A DNA stretch of 64,000 nt, taken from the NCBI GenBank assembly GCA_900314865.1, contig OMWW01000008.1:1-64000 (forward strand), given 5' to 3'. Made by a program: the position numbers and the translations under genes. Source of the DNA: an uncultured Erysipelotrichaceae bacterium (GTDB lineage: Bacteria > Bacillota_I > Bacilli_A > RFN20 > CAG-826). Positions 52,765 to 61,557 of the stretch are shown here, piece after piece; position 1 is the stretch's first letter; every line of letters starts with the position of its first letter. The notes under the pieces were generated by a model. The model searched no databases, was not told the origin of the DNA, and was given only the letters and a program-made list of their open reading frames with translations.

Positions 52765-54610
52765 ATTTTATCAATTCAATAATGTCTTTAATTTGCAAGC
52801 CGAATTCTTCACGTTGTTCATCAATTGATGCTTGTTTAACAAAGACGTTAGGAACACATTTAACAACAATCTCACCTTTATAACCTAAGTTCGCCAATTC
52901 GCATTCAAGAGCGTTAGCAAAACCTTCTTTTGTGGCGTAAGGATTGTAGATTATAACTTTGTTATAAGAGAGCAAGTTCTTAATCTTTGCATTATCCATT
53001 GGTCTAAGATAAATAGCATTCATCAAGGTGACATTAAGTTTTTCATTTTCTAGAGCTTCTTTCAACTTAAGAGTCATTGGACCAACAGAGACGATTGCAA
53101 TGTTTTTTCCTTCGAGTTCCACTTTCCAACTTCCATACGGAATCTTTTTAACTTCTTCTACTTTGTTTGAGAAAAATTCGCGAGGATATCTGATTGCAAA
53201 CACTCCATGATTACAGGTCGATTCTTTTAACAAAGAAAGAGCTTCATTACTTCTACTTGCCATTGCGATGGTCACATTAGGAATTGTATATAAGAATGCT
53301 TCATCGTAGATTCCTTGATGAGTGTCCCCATCATTACCTACTAGTCCAGCGCGATCGATTAGTAAAGTCGCGTTAAAATTCATTCTCGCAACGTCGTGAG
53401 AAAGTTCATCATACGCTCTTTGGAGGAATGTGGAATAAATAGAAACTACTGGATGAAAACCGCTGACCGCTAATCCGCCAGCAAAAGTTAAGGCGTGTTC
53501 TTCAGCAATACCAACGTCAATCATTCTATCTGGATAAAGGGCAAATAATGAATCAAGAGCACTACCATGTCCGGTAGCAGGAACAATTGCAACAATTTTA
53601 TTGTTGATAGACATTTCATTTTTAAGAAGAGCGCTATATTGTGAGCTCCAACTAACTTGTGCGTTTTTAACATTAATTTCACCGGTTTCAACGTTGAACT
53701 TTCCAACCCCATGCCAATCACCGTCAACATCACTTTCCGCATATTCATAGCCCTTACCTTTGATGGTTTTAATATGAATGACTACTGATTTATTGATTTT
53801 TTTAGCTCTCACAAGGGCGTGATCGATTTGACGGATATAATGTCCATCGATTGGTCCGATTACGGAATAACCTAAGTTATCAAAGATGGTCATATTAATG
53901 ACTTTACGTTTGAACCAGTTTTTGATTCTGGTGAATTTAACAAGCAACCACTGTCCGAATCTACCTTTAAGAATTTTTCTAGCGACGTTTTTTGTCTTAC
54001 GGTAAATAATTGATGTTGAGAATCTCCTAAACATCTTGCTGATACCACCGACAGGGCGGGAAATAGACATATCGTTATCATTTAAAATGATAATAACCTT
54101 ATGTTTGGATTCTGCTAAAGCATTTAATCCTTCAAAGGCTAGACCATTTTGAATCGCTGAATCACCAATATAAGCAATAACGTTATATTTCTCTCCTTTT
54201 AAGTCTCTAGCATACGCTAAGCCTGCAGCGGCACTGATACTTGTTGAAGAGTGGCCACATTCAAAGTGATCGTATGGAGATTCATCTAATTTTTGGAATC
54301 CACTGATACCGTCTTTTTTTCTTAAGGTATCAAGTTTTCTTCCGGTTAAGATTTTATATGTATAAGATTGATGGCCAACGTCAAAAATGATCTTGTCTTT
54401 TAAGAAGTCAAAATTCTTGCATAACGCAATTGTGGACTCTACGGTTCCTAAGTTAGAGGAAAGATGCCCACCATTTTTGGAAGTTACATTAATGATATAT
54501 TGACGAATGTCCTCACTTAAAACATCCAGCTCTTTATAGGATAATCCTTTCAGGAAATCTGGATTTTGGATATTCTCAATGTTGAAATGCTTAACTTCTT
54601 TTTTGGCCAT
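52763..54610 (-). CDS. dxs: 1-deoxy-D-xylulose-5-phosphate synthase
   Basis: DXS makes DXP from pyruvate and glyceraldehyde-3-phosphate with thiamine diphosphate, the first MEP step. The 615-residue protein has the ThDP motif YIGDSAIQNGLAFEGLN...NDNDMSIS, DVGHQSY, the pyrimidine-domain Glu in GIAEEHALTFAGGLA, and DRAGLVGNDGDTHQG. With ispG and ispH it supports a MEP pathway. It is last in the nusB operon; xseB lies eight bases upstream. ispA and folD, often in this cluster, are missing. Confidence 0.97.
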   Translation of the reverse strand: MAKKEVKHFNIENIQNPDFLKGLSYKELDVLSEDIRQYIINVTSKNGGHLSSNLGTVESTIALCKNFDFLKDKIIFDVGHQSYTYKILTGRKLDTLRKKDGISGFQKLDESPYDHFECGHSSTSISAAAGLAYARDLKGEKYNVIAYIGDSAIQNGLAFEGLNALAESKHKVIIILNDNDMSISRPVGGISKMFRRFSTSIIYRKTKNVARKILKGRFGQWLLVKFTRIKNWFKRKVINMTIFDNLGYSVIGPIDGHYIRQIDHALVRAKKINKSVVIHIKTIKGKGYEYAESDVDGDWHGVGKFNVETGEINVKNAQVSWSSQYSALLKNEMSINNKIVAIVPATGHGSALDSLFALYPDRMIDVGIAEEHALTFAGGLAVSGFHPVVSIYSTFLQRAYDELSHDVARMNFNATLLIDRAGLVGNDGDTHQGIYDEAFLYTIPNVTIAMASRSNEALSLLKESTCNHGVFAIRYPREFFSNKVEEVKKIPYGSWKVELEGKNIAIVSVGPMTLKLKEALENEKLNVTLMNAIYLRPMDNAKIKNLLSYNKVIIYNPYATKEGFANALECELANLGYKGEIVVKCVPNVFVKQASIDEQREEFGLQIKDIIELIK

Positions 54611-54618
54611 GGTAAATA

Positions 54619-54816
54619 TTATTTACTATTTTCAATTACCTTTTCAACTTTATCTTCTGCTTTTTTGAGTTCATCAGAAAGAAGAGCAACAATTTTTTGT
54701 CCTTCTTCATAGAGTTTTAAACTCTCATCGATTGGGAGGTCTTTTTGTTGGATGTCGTTAACGATTTGTTTTAATCGATTCAGTTCTTTCTCGAAATTAA
54801 CTTCTTTGTTTTCCAT
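54619..54816 (-). CDS. xseB: Exodeoxyribonuclease VII small subunit
   Basis: XseB is the 65-residue helical small subunit of exonuclease VII. It shows the family pattern FEKELNRLKQIVNDIQQKDLPIDESLKLYEEGQKIVALLSDELKKAEDKVEKV. GGAGT precedes its ATG, and it lies three bases after the xseA stop. Confidence 0.95.
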   Translation of the reverse strand: MENKEVNFEKELNRLKQIVNDIQQKDLPIDESLKLYEEGQKIVALLSDELKKAEDKVEKVIENSK

Positions 54817-54819
54817 TTG

Positions 54820-55959
54820 TTACTCCTTCTTTATCTCGATAACTTTACTACTTACTTCGCCATCTTGAAGGATGGTTCTAATAACACTATCTTTAGATAG
54901 GCCTTTAACTGATTTGATGGATTTGCCCTTTTCGTCAACAGAGATTGAATAGCCTCTAGCAAGGACTGCTTTAGGATTCAATGACTCTAGTTGCTTACTA
55001 AGATAATCAAGTTCCATCTTTTGGCTGCTAACTTTGTCACTCAGGGAATTGATCAAATCACTCTTTAAGCCTTCTACCTCTTCTCTTTTGCTTTGCAAAC
55101 GACTCACTAACGCTTGTTCCATAGTAAGGATTGAATAAGCGAATTCTTTTTCAATTTCTCTTCTATCTACGGTTGCAAGTTCAGCCGCTCCCGTAGGGGT
55201 TGAGGCTCTTTTATCAGCGATATAGTCGATTAGTGTAGTGTCAATTTCATGTCCTACCGCCGCAATTATTGGCATTTTGCTATTAGCGACTGCTCGAACA
55301 AGTTTCTCGTCATTGAAGGCGCTTAAATCTTCACTAGCACCACCACCTCGACCAATAATTAAAGTATCTAAGTCATATTCTTGAGATTTGTTGAAAGCTT
55401 TTAATAGTTCGGCTGGAGCCTGCTCACCTTGGACTAAAGACGGGAAGACATAAATGTCAGCGATTGGATATCTTCTTTTGATGTTAGTGACAATATCTCT
55501 TACTGCCGCTCCATTTGGGGCAGTAATGACGCCGATTGCACGAGGATAGATATTGATTGGTCTTTTACGGCTTTCGTCGAATAGACCCTCTTCTTGGAGC
55601 TTTCTTTTAAGTTTTTCTAACTCCACTAGTTGAGCACCTAATCCAACTTCGTCCATTTCATAGACATTAAGGTTATAAGTTCCTCGAGGAACATAAGCAT
55701 CTACACTTGCTAAAACGATAACTTCATCTCCGTTTTTTGGTGAGAACGCTAAGCGTTTAGTGCATGTTACAAACATCACCGCATTAATGACTGAGTTATC
55801 ATCTTTAAGAGAAAAATAAAAATGTCCGCTTGGATAAGCTTTAAAATTGCTTATTTCACCCTTAATGCGGATAAACTTAAGTTTTTCATCATTAGATAAG
55901 ACAGATTTAACGTAAGTGTTGATGTCACTCACGCTATAAACGGGAGTGGTTTCTAACAT
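54820..55959 (-). CDS. xseA: Exodeoxyribonuclease VII large subunit
   Basis: XseA degrades single-stranded DNA with XseB. The 379-residue protein has the N-terminal OB domain (IRIKGEISNFKAYPSGHFYFSLKDD), the catalytic core (PRAIGVITAPNGAAVRDIV, IGRGGGASEDLSAFNDE, VGHEIDTTLIDYIADKRASTPTGAAEL) and a C-terminal coiled coil. It is somewhat shorter than B. subtilis XseA (about 450) in the coiled-coil part. The ATG immediately follows the nusB TAA. Confidence 0.97.
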   Translation of the reverse strand: MLETTPVYSVSDINTYVKSVLSNDEKLKFIRIKGEISNFKAYPSGHFYFSLKDDNSVINAVMFVTCTKRLAFSPKNGDEVIVLASVDAYVPRGTYNLNVYEMDEVGLGAQLVELEKLKRKLQEEGLFDESRKRPINIYPRAIGVITAPNGAAVRDIVTNIKRRYPIADIYVFPSLVQGEQAPAELLKAFNKSQEYDLDTLIIGRGGGASEDLSAFNDEKLVRAVANSKMPIIAAVGHEIDTTLIDYIADKRASTPTGAAELATVDRREIEKEFAYSILTMEQALVSRLQSKREEVEGLKSDLINSLSDKVSSQKMELDYLSKQLESLNPKAVLARGYSISVDEKGKSIKSVKGLSKDSVIRTILQDGEVSSKVIEIKKE

Positions 55960-56388
55960 TTAATCTAATACCCCATTATCTAGGATGCCGTTAATGAATT
56001 TAGCTTGCGCATCATCAATATATTTTTTTGCGAGCTCTACTGCGGTATTAATGATGACATTTTTATCAACCTTTCCAGGTTCGATATATTTGTAATGAGT
56101 ATAACTCATTAGTAAAATTGATTGAGTTAATAATGGGAGTCTTTCCCATCTCCACTTAACTAGATATGGAGTAAAAGCAGTTTTAGCCTCACCATATTTT
56201 TTTAAACTCATCATCACCATATCATAAATAAAAGGATCGATTTCGTTTGGTTCACAATTACAAATTGAGGCAATTACTTCACTTGCGTCGCGATAAACAG
56301 CGCCTTCACCAAAAGTAAAATCAGTCAATTCGTTATAGATTGCGGTCATGATGATGTAGTTAGCCTGGTTTCTTGATACTTTTTCCAT
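55960..56388 (-). CDS. nusB: Transcription antitermination factor NusB
   Basis: NusB binds boxA RNA with S10 (NusE) and aids rRNA transcription. The 142-residue protein is recognised from its C-terminal half (ERLPLLTQSILLMSYTHYKYIEPGKVDKNVIINTAVELAKKYIDDAQAKFINGILDNGV) and its place before xseA-xseB-dxs; the N-terminal half is divergent. I start at ATG 56388 (MEKVSRNQAN). A longer frame from 56427 would start in the -35 box. Confidence 0.88.
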   Translation of the reverse strand: MEKVSRNQANYIIMTAIYNELTDFTFGEGAVYRDASEVIASICNCEPNEIDPFIYDMVMMSLKKYGEAKTAFTPYLVKWRWERLPLLTQSILLMSYTHYKYIEPGKVDKNVIINTAVELAKKYIDDAQAKFINGILDNGVLD

Positions 56389-56398
56389 AAGCGTAGAT

Positions 56399-56427
56399 AT
56401 TATATATAAAATATATCTCACTTGCAA
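56399..56427 (-). promoter_or_regulatory. nusB operon promoter
   Basis: On the minus strand TTGCAA (56422-56427) and TATAAT (56399-56404), spacer 17. Ten bases separate the -10 from the nusB ATG, and no ribosome site is seen. The -35 starts a few bases after the tkt terminator T-run. Confidence 0.75.
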
Positions 56428-56430
56428 AAT

Positions 56431-56453
56431 AAAAAGAAATGGTAATCCATTCC
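56431..56453 (-). terminator. Terminator of tkt
   Basis: On the minus strand GGAATGG pairs with CCATTTC (one G-U) around ATTA, followed by TTTTTATTTT. It lies about 20 bases after the tkt stop. Confidence 0.8.
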
Positions 56454-56474
56454 TTTCTATTTAAGAGATTGATA

Positions 56475-58448
56475 TTACTTCAATATGTTTTCACATAAGG
56501 CGACGAGGTGATCACTTGTGAAATCAAATTTATTAATAACGTCTTTTGCAGGAGCGGAGGCACCAAAGTTATCTAAGCCCATATGGTATTTCGCCCATTT
56601 TCCCCAACCAAATGTGGAGAGCATTTCAACAGACACTCTTCTTTCACTTGGTAAAAGCATAACTTCGCGTTTGTATTCTTTTGGTTGTTCGTTAAAGATT
56701 TCCCAGGATGGCATAGAAACAACACGGACATCAATCTTCTTTTCAAGAAGTTTCTTTTGAGCTTCGATTGCTAAAGCAACTTCACTACCAGTAGCGATTA
56801 ACACTAAGTCAGCTTTCTTGTTTTCTTTAGAAACGACATAAGCACCTTTAGAAACGCCTTCATCATTACTATTTTCAAGTAATGGTAAGTTTTGTCTTGA
56901 AAGGATTAATGCAGTTGGGGTTTTAGTGCTCTTAAGCGCTAATTTCCAACAAGAATATGTTTCTCTTTCGTCAGCAGGTCTAAGAACTCTCATGTTTGGA
57001 ATTGAACGTAACATAGCAAGTTGTTCGATTGGTTGATGGGTAGGACCATCTTCACCGACAGCAATGCTGTCGTGAGAGAATAAATAGATGCCTGGTAAGT
57101 GAGATAAAGCCGCCATTCTAATTGCAGGTTTCATATAGTCTGAGAAGACTGCAAAGCAACCGACATAACTACGGATACCGCCATGGAGAAGCATACCATT
57201 TTGCATACAACCCATTGCGAATTCTCTAATACCCCAGTTAACATTGTGGCCTTCGCGGTGTTCTGGTGTGAAATTCACACCACCATCGAGTTTGGTCATA
57301 ACACTACCTGCGACGTCTGCGCTACCGCCAACGAGCATTGGGCAAGCGAGCATATAGGCGTTAAGCGCTCTGCCACTTGCAACACGGGTGCTTGTTGAGC
57401 TACCAGCTACGAAATCTGGCAATTCTTCTGGGATATATTTGGATAAATCCAAATTTTGTAAGCTTTCAAAGCGAACTGCTTCAGCTTCGTGCTTTTCTTT
57501 ATATTGTTCGAAGACCTTATCATATTCTTCGTGAGCTTTTTGTCCACGAGCCATGAATGTTTCTTCAAAATGGCCTTTAACTTCTTCTGGAATATAGAAG
57601 TCTTCGTGATCAAAACCATAAACTTCAACCTTGGCGTGTTTACCATCATCTACTCCTAAAGGAGAACCGTGAACTTTGGAAGTACCTTGTTTAGCACTAC
57701 CAAAGCCGATGACAGTGTGAACCATAATCATGGTTGGTTTGTCTTTAGATTTCTTGGCTTCAGAAATTGCTTTATCGATAGCTTTTAAGTCATTGCCATC
57801 TTCAACTTCTAAAACGTTCCATTCACTAGCGATAAATCTTGCTTTAACATTTTCAGAGAAGGATAAATCTAATCCACCATCAAGTGTAACTTGATTGGCG
57901 TCATAGAAGAGAATTAATTTATTAAGTTTTTGATGACCAGCAAAGGAAATTGCTTCTTGAGATAATCCTTCTTGTAAACATCCATCACCACATAATACAT
58001 ATGTGTAGTGATTCATAATTTTGCTACCATCAGTGTAGTTAGCAGCGATTGAGGCTTCTGCTAAAGCCATACCAACAGCTTGAGCAATGCCTTGTCCTAA
58101 AGGACCACTAGTTGCATCAACACCTTTAGTCCAGTGATATTCTGGGTGACCTGGTGTTAAGGAATCGAGTTGTCTGAATTTCTTTAAGTCATCTAAAGAA
58201 AGTTCATATCCACATAAGTGGAGCATCGCATAAAGCAAACTAGAAGCGTGTCCTGCAGATAATACAAAACGATCTCTATTTGCCCATTCTGGATCTTTTG
58301 GATCGGCCACTAAATGTTTTGTAAAGAGTGTGTACAAAATTGGGGCGCTACCAAGAGCCATTCCTGGGTGACCTGAGTTCGCTTTGTTAATCATATCGAT
58401 ACATAAACTTCTAATTGTAGCGACTGATAACTCTTGAATGTCTTTCAT
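56475..58448 (-). CDS. tkt: Transketolase
   Basis: Transketolase moves two-carbon units between sugar phosphates in the pentose phosphate pathway, using thiamine diphosphate. The 657-residue full-length protein shows NSGHPGMALG, VDATSGPLGQG, the ThDP motif CGDGCLQEGLSQEAISFAG...YDANQVTLDG, GIREFAMGCMQNGM, and the C-terminal regulatory domain. AAAGGAG lies before the ATG. Array F lies just upstream of the ribosome site. It may supply pentose phosphates alongside deoB and xylulose products. Confidence 0.97.
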   Translation of the reverse strand: MKDIQELSVATIRSLCIDMINKANSGHPGMALGSAPILYTLFTKHLVADPKDPEWANRDRFVLSAGHASSLLYAMLHLCGYELSLDDLKKFRQLDSLTPGHPEYHWTKGVDATSGPLGQGIAQAVGMALAEASIAANYTDGSKIMNHYTYVLCGDGCLQEGLSQEAISFAGHQKLNKLILFYDANQVTLDGGLDLSFSENVKARFIASEWNVLEVEDGNDLKAIDKAISEAKKSKDKPTMIMVHTVIGFGSAKQGTSKVHGSPLGVDDGKHAKVEVYGFDHEDFYIPEEVKGHFEETFMARGQKAHEEYDKVFEQYKEKHEAEAVRFESLQNLDLSKYIPEELPDFVAGSSTSTRVASGRALNAYMLACPMLVGGSADVAGSVMTKLDGGVNFTPEHREGHNVNWGIREFAMGCMQNGMLLHGGIRSYVGCFAVFSDYMKPAIRMAALSHLPGIYLFSHDSIAVGEDGPTHQPIEQLAMLRSIPNMRVLRPADERETYSCWKLALKSTKTPTALILSRQNLPLLENSNDEGVSKGAYVVSKENKKADLVLIATGSEVALAIEAQKKLLEKKIDVRVVSMPSWEIFNEQPKEYKREVMLLPSERRVSVEMLSTFGWGKWAKYHMGLDNFGASAPAKDVINKFDFTSDHLVALCENILK

Positions 58449-58464
58449 GAATAAATCTCCTTTG

Positions 58465-58493
58465 TTAGTAATAAATTAGTATTCATTTAGTAT
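58465..58493 (+). repeat. TTAGTA array F (exact 11 bp period)
   Basis: AGTA cores at 58467, 58478 and 58489 (11 and 11), all as TTAGTA on the plus strand, that is opposite in sense to the tkt and aspS genes. It fills most of the 70-base gap between them and ends directly before the tkt ribosome site. Confidence 0.7.
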
Positions 58494-58518
58494 TTATATA
58501 TACAAAGTATATAAATCA

Positions 58519-60252
58519 TTATTTTTCCCAATCGGTGACCGCTAATCCGAGGTCATCTAATTGGCTTTGATCAACGATGTTTGGCGCTCCACTCATTGGA
58601 CAGATGGCGTTCAAGTTTTTAGGGAAGGCAATAACGTCACGAATATTATCTGTGCCACCTAAAATCATCGTTAATCTATCAAGTCCAAAGGCCATTCCTG
58701 CATGTGGAGGTGTGCCATATTGGAATGCATCGACGAAGAAACCAAATTTACGTTTGATATCTTCATCAGAAAGTCCTAAGACTTGGAAAATTTTCTTTTG
58801 GACATCTTGATTATAGATTCTTAAAGAACCACCACCAGCTTCATAACCATTTATGACTATGTCATAAGCGTAGGAGAGAATCTTGGTAGGATCACTATCA
58901 AGATATTTTAAATCTTCGTCTCTTGGACGAGTGAATGGGTGGTGAGTACTAGTGATTTGTCCATTTTCAATATCGCGTTCGAAAAGTGGGAAATCCACAA
59001 CCCAGAGTAAATCAAATGTTCCTGGTTTTATTAAACCAAGTTCTCTACCATAACGCAATCTTAAAGCGCCTAAAAGAGGAGAAACGCGGTTATATTTACC
59101 AGCAGCGATGATTAATAAATCATTGTCTTTGATATTTAATTCGGCTTTTAAAGCACTCTTTTCGCCTTCTGAAAGGAATTTAACGAATGAACCGGTAAAC
59201 TCATTGTTTTCAATTTTAATGACGCTTAAACCGCCTAAACCGAACTTCTTGGCTTCTAAAGTTAATTCATCGATAACTTTTCTACTAGTAGAAGCACTCA
59301 CTCCTGGAACAACGATGGCTTTAATAGCTTCAACATCTTTGAATCCAGAGAATTCGCTGTCAACGAAAATCTTTTTAACGTCATGGAGTTTGATATCAAA
59401 TCTAGTATCTGGTTTATCGCTACCATAATTGTCCATAGCTTCTTGATAAGAAAGTCTTCTTAATGGAAGTTTTACTTCGTAATTGATAGTTTTAGCGAAG
59501 ATTTCTTTAATTAACCCTTCCATCATTGTGAGAAATTGGTTTTGATCTAAGAAACTTGTTTCAATATCGATTTGAGTGAAGTCAGGTTGACGGTCCGCTC
59601 TTAAGTCTTCATCTCTAAAGCATCTCGCGATTTGATAATATCTTTCAAAACCACCAATCATTAAGAGTTGCTTAAAGATTTGTGGAGATTGTGGAAGAGC
59701 GTAGAACTTTCCGTGATGCACACGGCTAGGTACGAGATAATCACGCGCTCCTTCAGGTGTAGAAAGAGTTAAAATTGGAGTTTCCACTTCTATGAAGTGC
59801 TCTTTGGTTAAATATTCATGGACTGCCATTTTGATGTTATGGCGGACATCCATGTATTTTTGCATAATTGGACGACGTAAATCGAGATAACGATATTTTA
59901 AGCGTGTATCTTCTAGCGCATCTGTTTCGTCTGCGATGATAAGTGGAGTTGTTTTCGCGGTATTAATAATATTAACTTCGCTAGCGATAACTTCAATCTT
60001 ACCAGTTTTAAGGTTCGGATTTGGTTTTTCTTTTAATGAAACTTTTCCTTTAACTTGGATGACATATTCATTTCTCACATCAGGAATTTCCACTCCTTCG
60101 TTAACTGTGATTTGAATAATGCCACTACGATCTCTTAAATCAATAAATACGATTGATCCAAGATTTCTTTTTTTGCTGACCCAGCCTATTAAGGCTACTT
60201 CTTGGCCAACATTCTTTTCTGATAATTCAGTGTTGAAACATGTTCTTTCCAT
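58519..60252 (-). CDS. aspS: Aspartyl-tRNA synthetase
   Basis: AspRS charges tRNA-Asp (class II). The 577-residue protein has the anticodon-binding OB domain (VALIGWVSKKRNLGSIVFIDLRDRSGIIQIT), motif 2 (FRDEDLRADRQPDFTQIDIE), the bacterial GAD insertion, WVVDFPLFER and motif 3 (AGMAFGLDRL). It starts two bases after hisS stops, in the usual hisS-aspS pair. No T-box is seen. Confidence 0.98.
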   Translation of the reverse strand: MERTCFNTELSEKNVGQEVALIGWVSKKRNLGSIVFIDLRDRSGIIQITVNEGVEIPDVRNEYVIQVKGKVSLKEKPNPNLKTGKIEVIASEVNIINTAKTTPLIIADETDALEDTRLKYRYLDLRRPIMQKYMDVRHNIKMAVHEYLTKEHFIEVETPILTLSTPEGARDYLVPSRVHHGKFYALPQSPQIFKQLLMIGGFERYYQIARCFRDEDLRADRQPDFTQIDIETSFLDQNQFLTMMEGLIKEIFAKTINYEVKLPLRRLSYQEAMDNYGSDKPDTRFDIKLHDVKKIFVDSEFSGFKDVEAIKAIVVPGVSASTSRKVIDELTLEAKKFGLGGLSVIKIENNEFTGSFVKFLSEGEKSALKAELNIKDNDLLIIAAGKYNRVSPLLGALRLRYGRELGLIKPGTFDLLWVVDFPLFERDIENGQITSTHHPFTRPRDEDLKYLDSDPTKILSYAYDIVINGYEAGGGSLRIYNQDVQKKIFQVLGLSDEDIKRKFGFFVDAFQYGTPPHAGMAFGLDRLTMILGGTDNIRDVIAFPKNLNAICPMSGAPNIVDQSQLDDLGLAVTDWEK

Positions 60253-60254
60253 TT

Positions 60255-61544
60255 TTATTCCTCTTCACTATCAAAATATTTGTCTAATTTTTCAATTAGT
60301 TTATCAACTTTAACTTCTTCTTGTTCTTGCTTTGCAAGGTCTTTTAAGATGACAGAATCCTTATTGATTTCATCTTCACCGATAATAACGGCAAATTTAG
60401 CGTTTTTATTACCAGCTCTTTTAAACATATTACCAAGCTTGGTTTTATCGAAGCACATATCAACTTTATAGCCGCCGCTATTACGGAGTAACACGGCCAC
60501 TTCTTGAGAATATAGCATCGCCTCTTCACTAAGTGGCATGATGTAAACATCAAGTTCCTTTTTGATGTCTTTGAGTAAGTTATCGTCCTTTAATACGGAG
60601 ACAACTCTTTCAATTCCAAAGGAGAAGCCAACACCTGGGAGTTCTGGACCACCAAGTTCTTGCATGAGTTTGCCATAGTGTCCGCCTGCGCCTATTGCGC
60701 CATAATCGACACCAGCTTTGCTCTTATAATGGAATTCAAAAACGGTTTCTGAATAATAATCTAGTCCACGGACTAGTCCATCATCAACTTCATAAGGGAT
60801 ATTTAATACTTCAAGAGCGTCTTTAATTTGAATGAATCTAGCTTTGCTAGCTTCAGATAGATAGTCACTAATTTTAGGTGCTCCCTTAACGATTTCTTGG
60901 TCTTCGGGAACTTTGCAGTCAAGAATTCTAAGAGGATTAAGTTCGTATCTTTGTTTGCAATCTTCACACATATGATCAATGTGTTTAGCAAAGAACTCTT
61001 TTAACGCCTTGCGGTAATTGTCTCTACTTTCATCGTCTCCAAGAGTGTTAACTTTTAAAGTTACACCTTCAAGTCCTAATGAGCATAGGATCGTATACGC
61101 TAAAGCGATAGTTTCGATATCACTATATGGAGAATTGTTGCCAATTGATTCCACACCAAATTGATTGAATTGACGATATCTTCCTAATTGTGGTCTTTCA
61201 TAACGAAAGACAGGACCTAAGTAATAAAACTTTAATGGGAGTTCATTAGTCGCGTAGAGTTTATTTTGAACCACCATTCTCATAATTCCAGCAGTAAATT
61301 CTGGACGAAGGGTTAACATACGTCCGCCTTTATCTAAGAAGGTATACATTTCTTTTCTAACAATGTCGCTAGATTCACCAACGCCACGAGAAAATACTTT
61401 TTCAGACTCTAATACTGGAGGTCTAACGCCATTAAATGCATAGATTTCTGCAATTGATTTCATCATCGACTCGACATAGTCGTAAGCGTCTGTCTCGTCT
61501 CCGAATATATCGTGAGTACCTTTTACGTTATTGATTATTTCCAT
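60255..61544 (-). CDS. hisS: Histidyl-tRNA synthetase
   Basis: HisRS charges tRNA-His. The 429-residue class II enzyme has motif 1, motif 2 (YYLGPVFRYERPQLGRYRQFNQFGVESIG), the HisA/HisB signatures (LVRGLDYYSETVFEF, YGAIGAGGHYGKL), motif 3 (GVGFSFGIERV) and the C-terminal anticodon domain. A CEDCKQRY segment inside the insertion domain is present. AAGGAG lies before the ATG, 13 bases after relA. Confidence 0.98.
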   Translation of the reverse strand: MEIINNVKGTHDIFGDETDAYDYVESMMKSIAEIYAFNGVRPPVLESEKVFSRGVGESSDIVRKEMYTFLDKGGRMLTLRPEFTAGIMRMVVQNKLYATNELPLKFYYLGPVFRYERPQLGRYRQFNQFGVESIGNNSPYSDIETIALAYTILCSLGLEGVTLKVNTLGDDESRDNYRKALKEFFAKHIDHMCEDCKQRYELNPLRILDCKVPEDQEIVKGAPKISDYLSEASKARFIQIKDALEVLNIPYEVDDGLVRGLDYYSETVFEFHYKSKAGVDYGAIGAGGHYGKLMQELGGPELPGVGFSFGIERVVSVLKDDNLLKDIKKELDVYIMPLSEEAMLYSQEVAVLLRNSGGYKVDMCFDKTKLGNMFKRAGNKNAKFAVIIGEDEINKDSVILKDLAKQEQEEVKVDKLIEKLDKYFDSEEE

Positions 61545-61557
61545 ATGTAGTTACTCC

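Noticed and set aside
56389..56427. Longer nusB from a TTG at 56427
   Set aside because: That codon is in the -35 hexamer and the -10 lies between it and ATG 56388.
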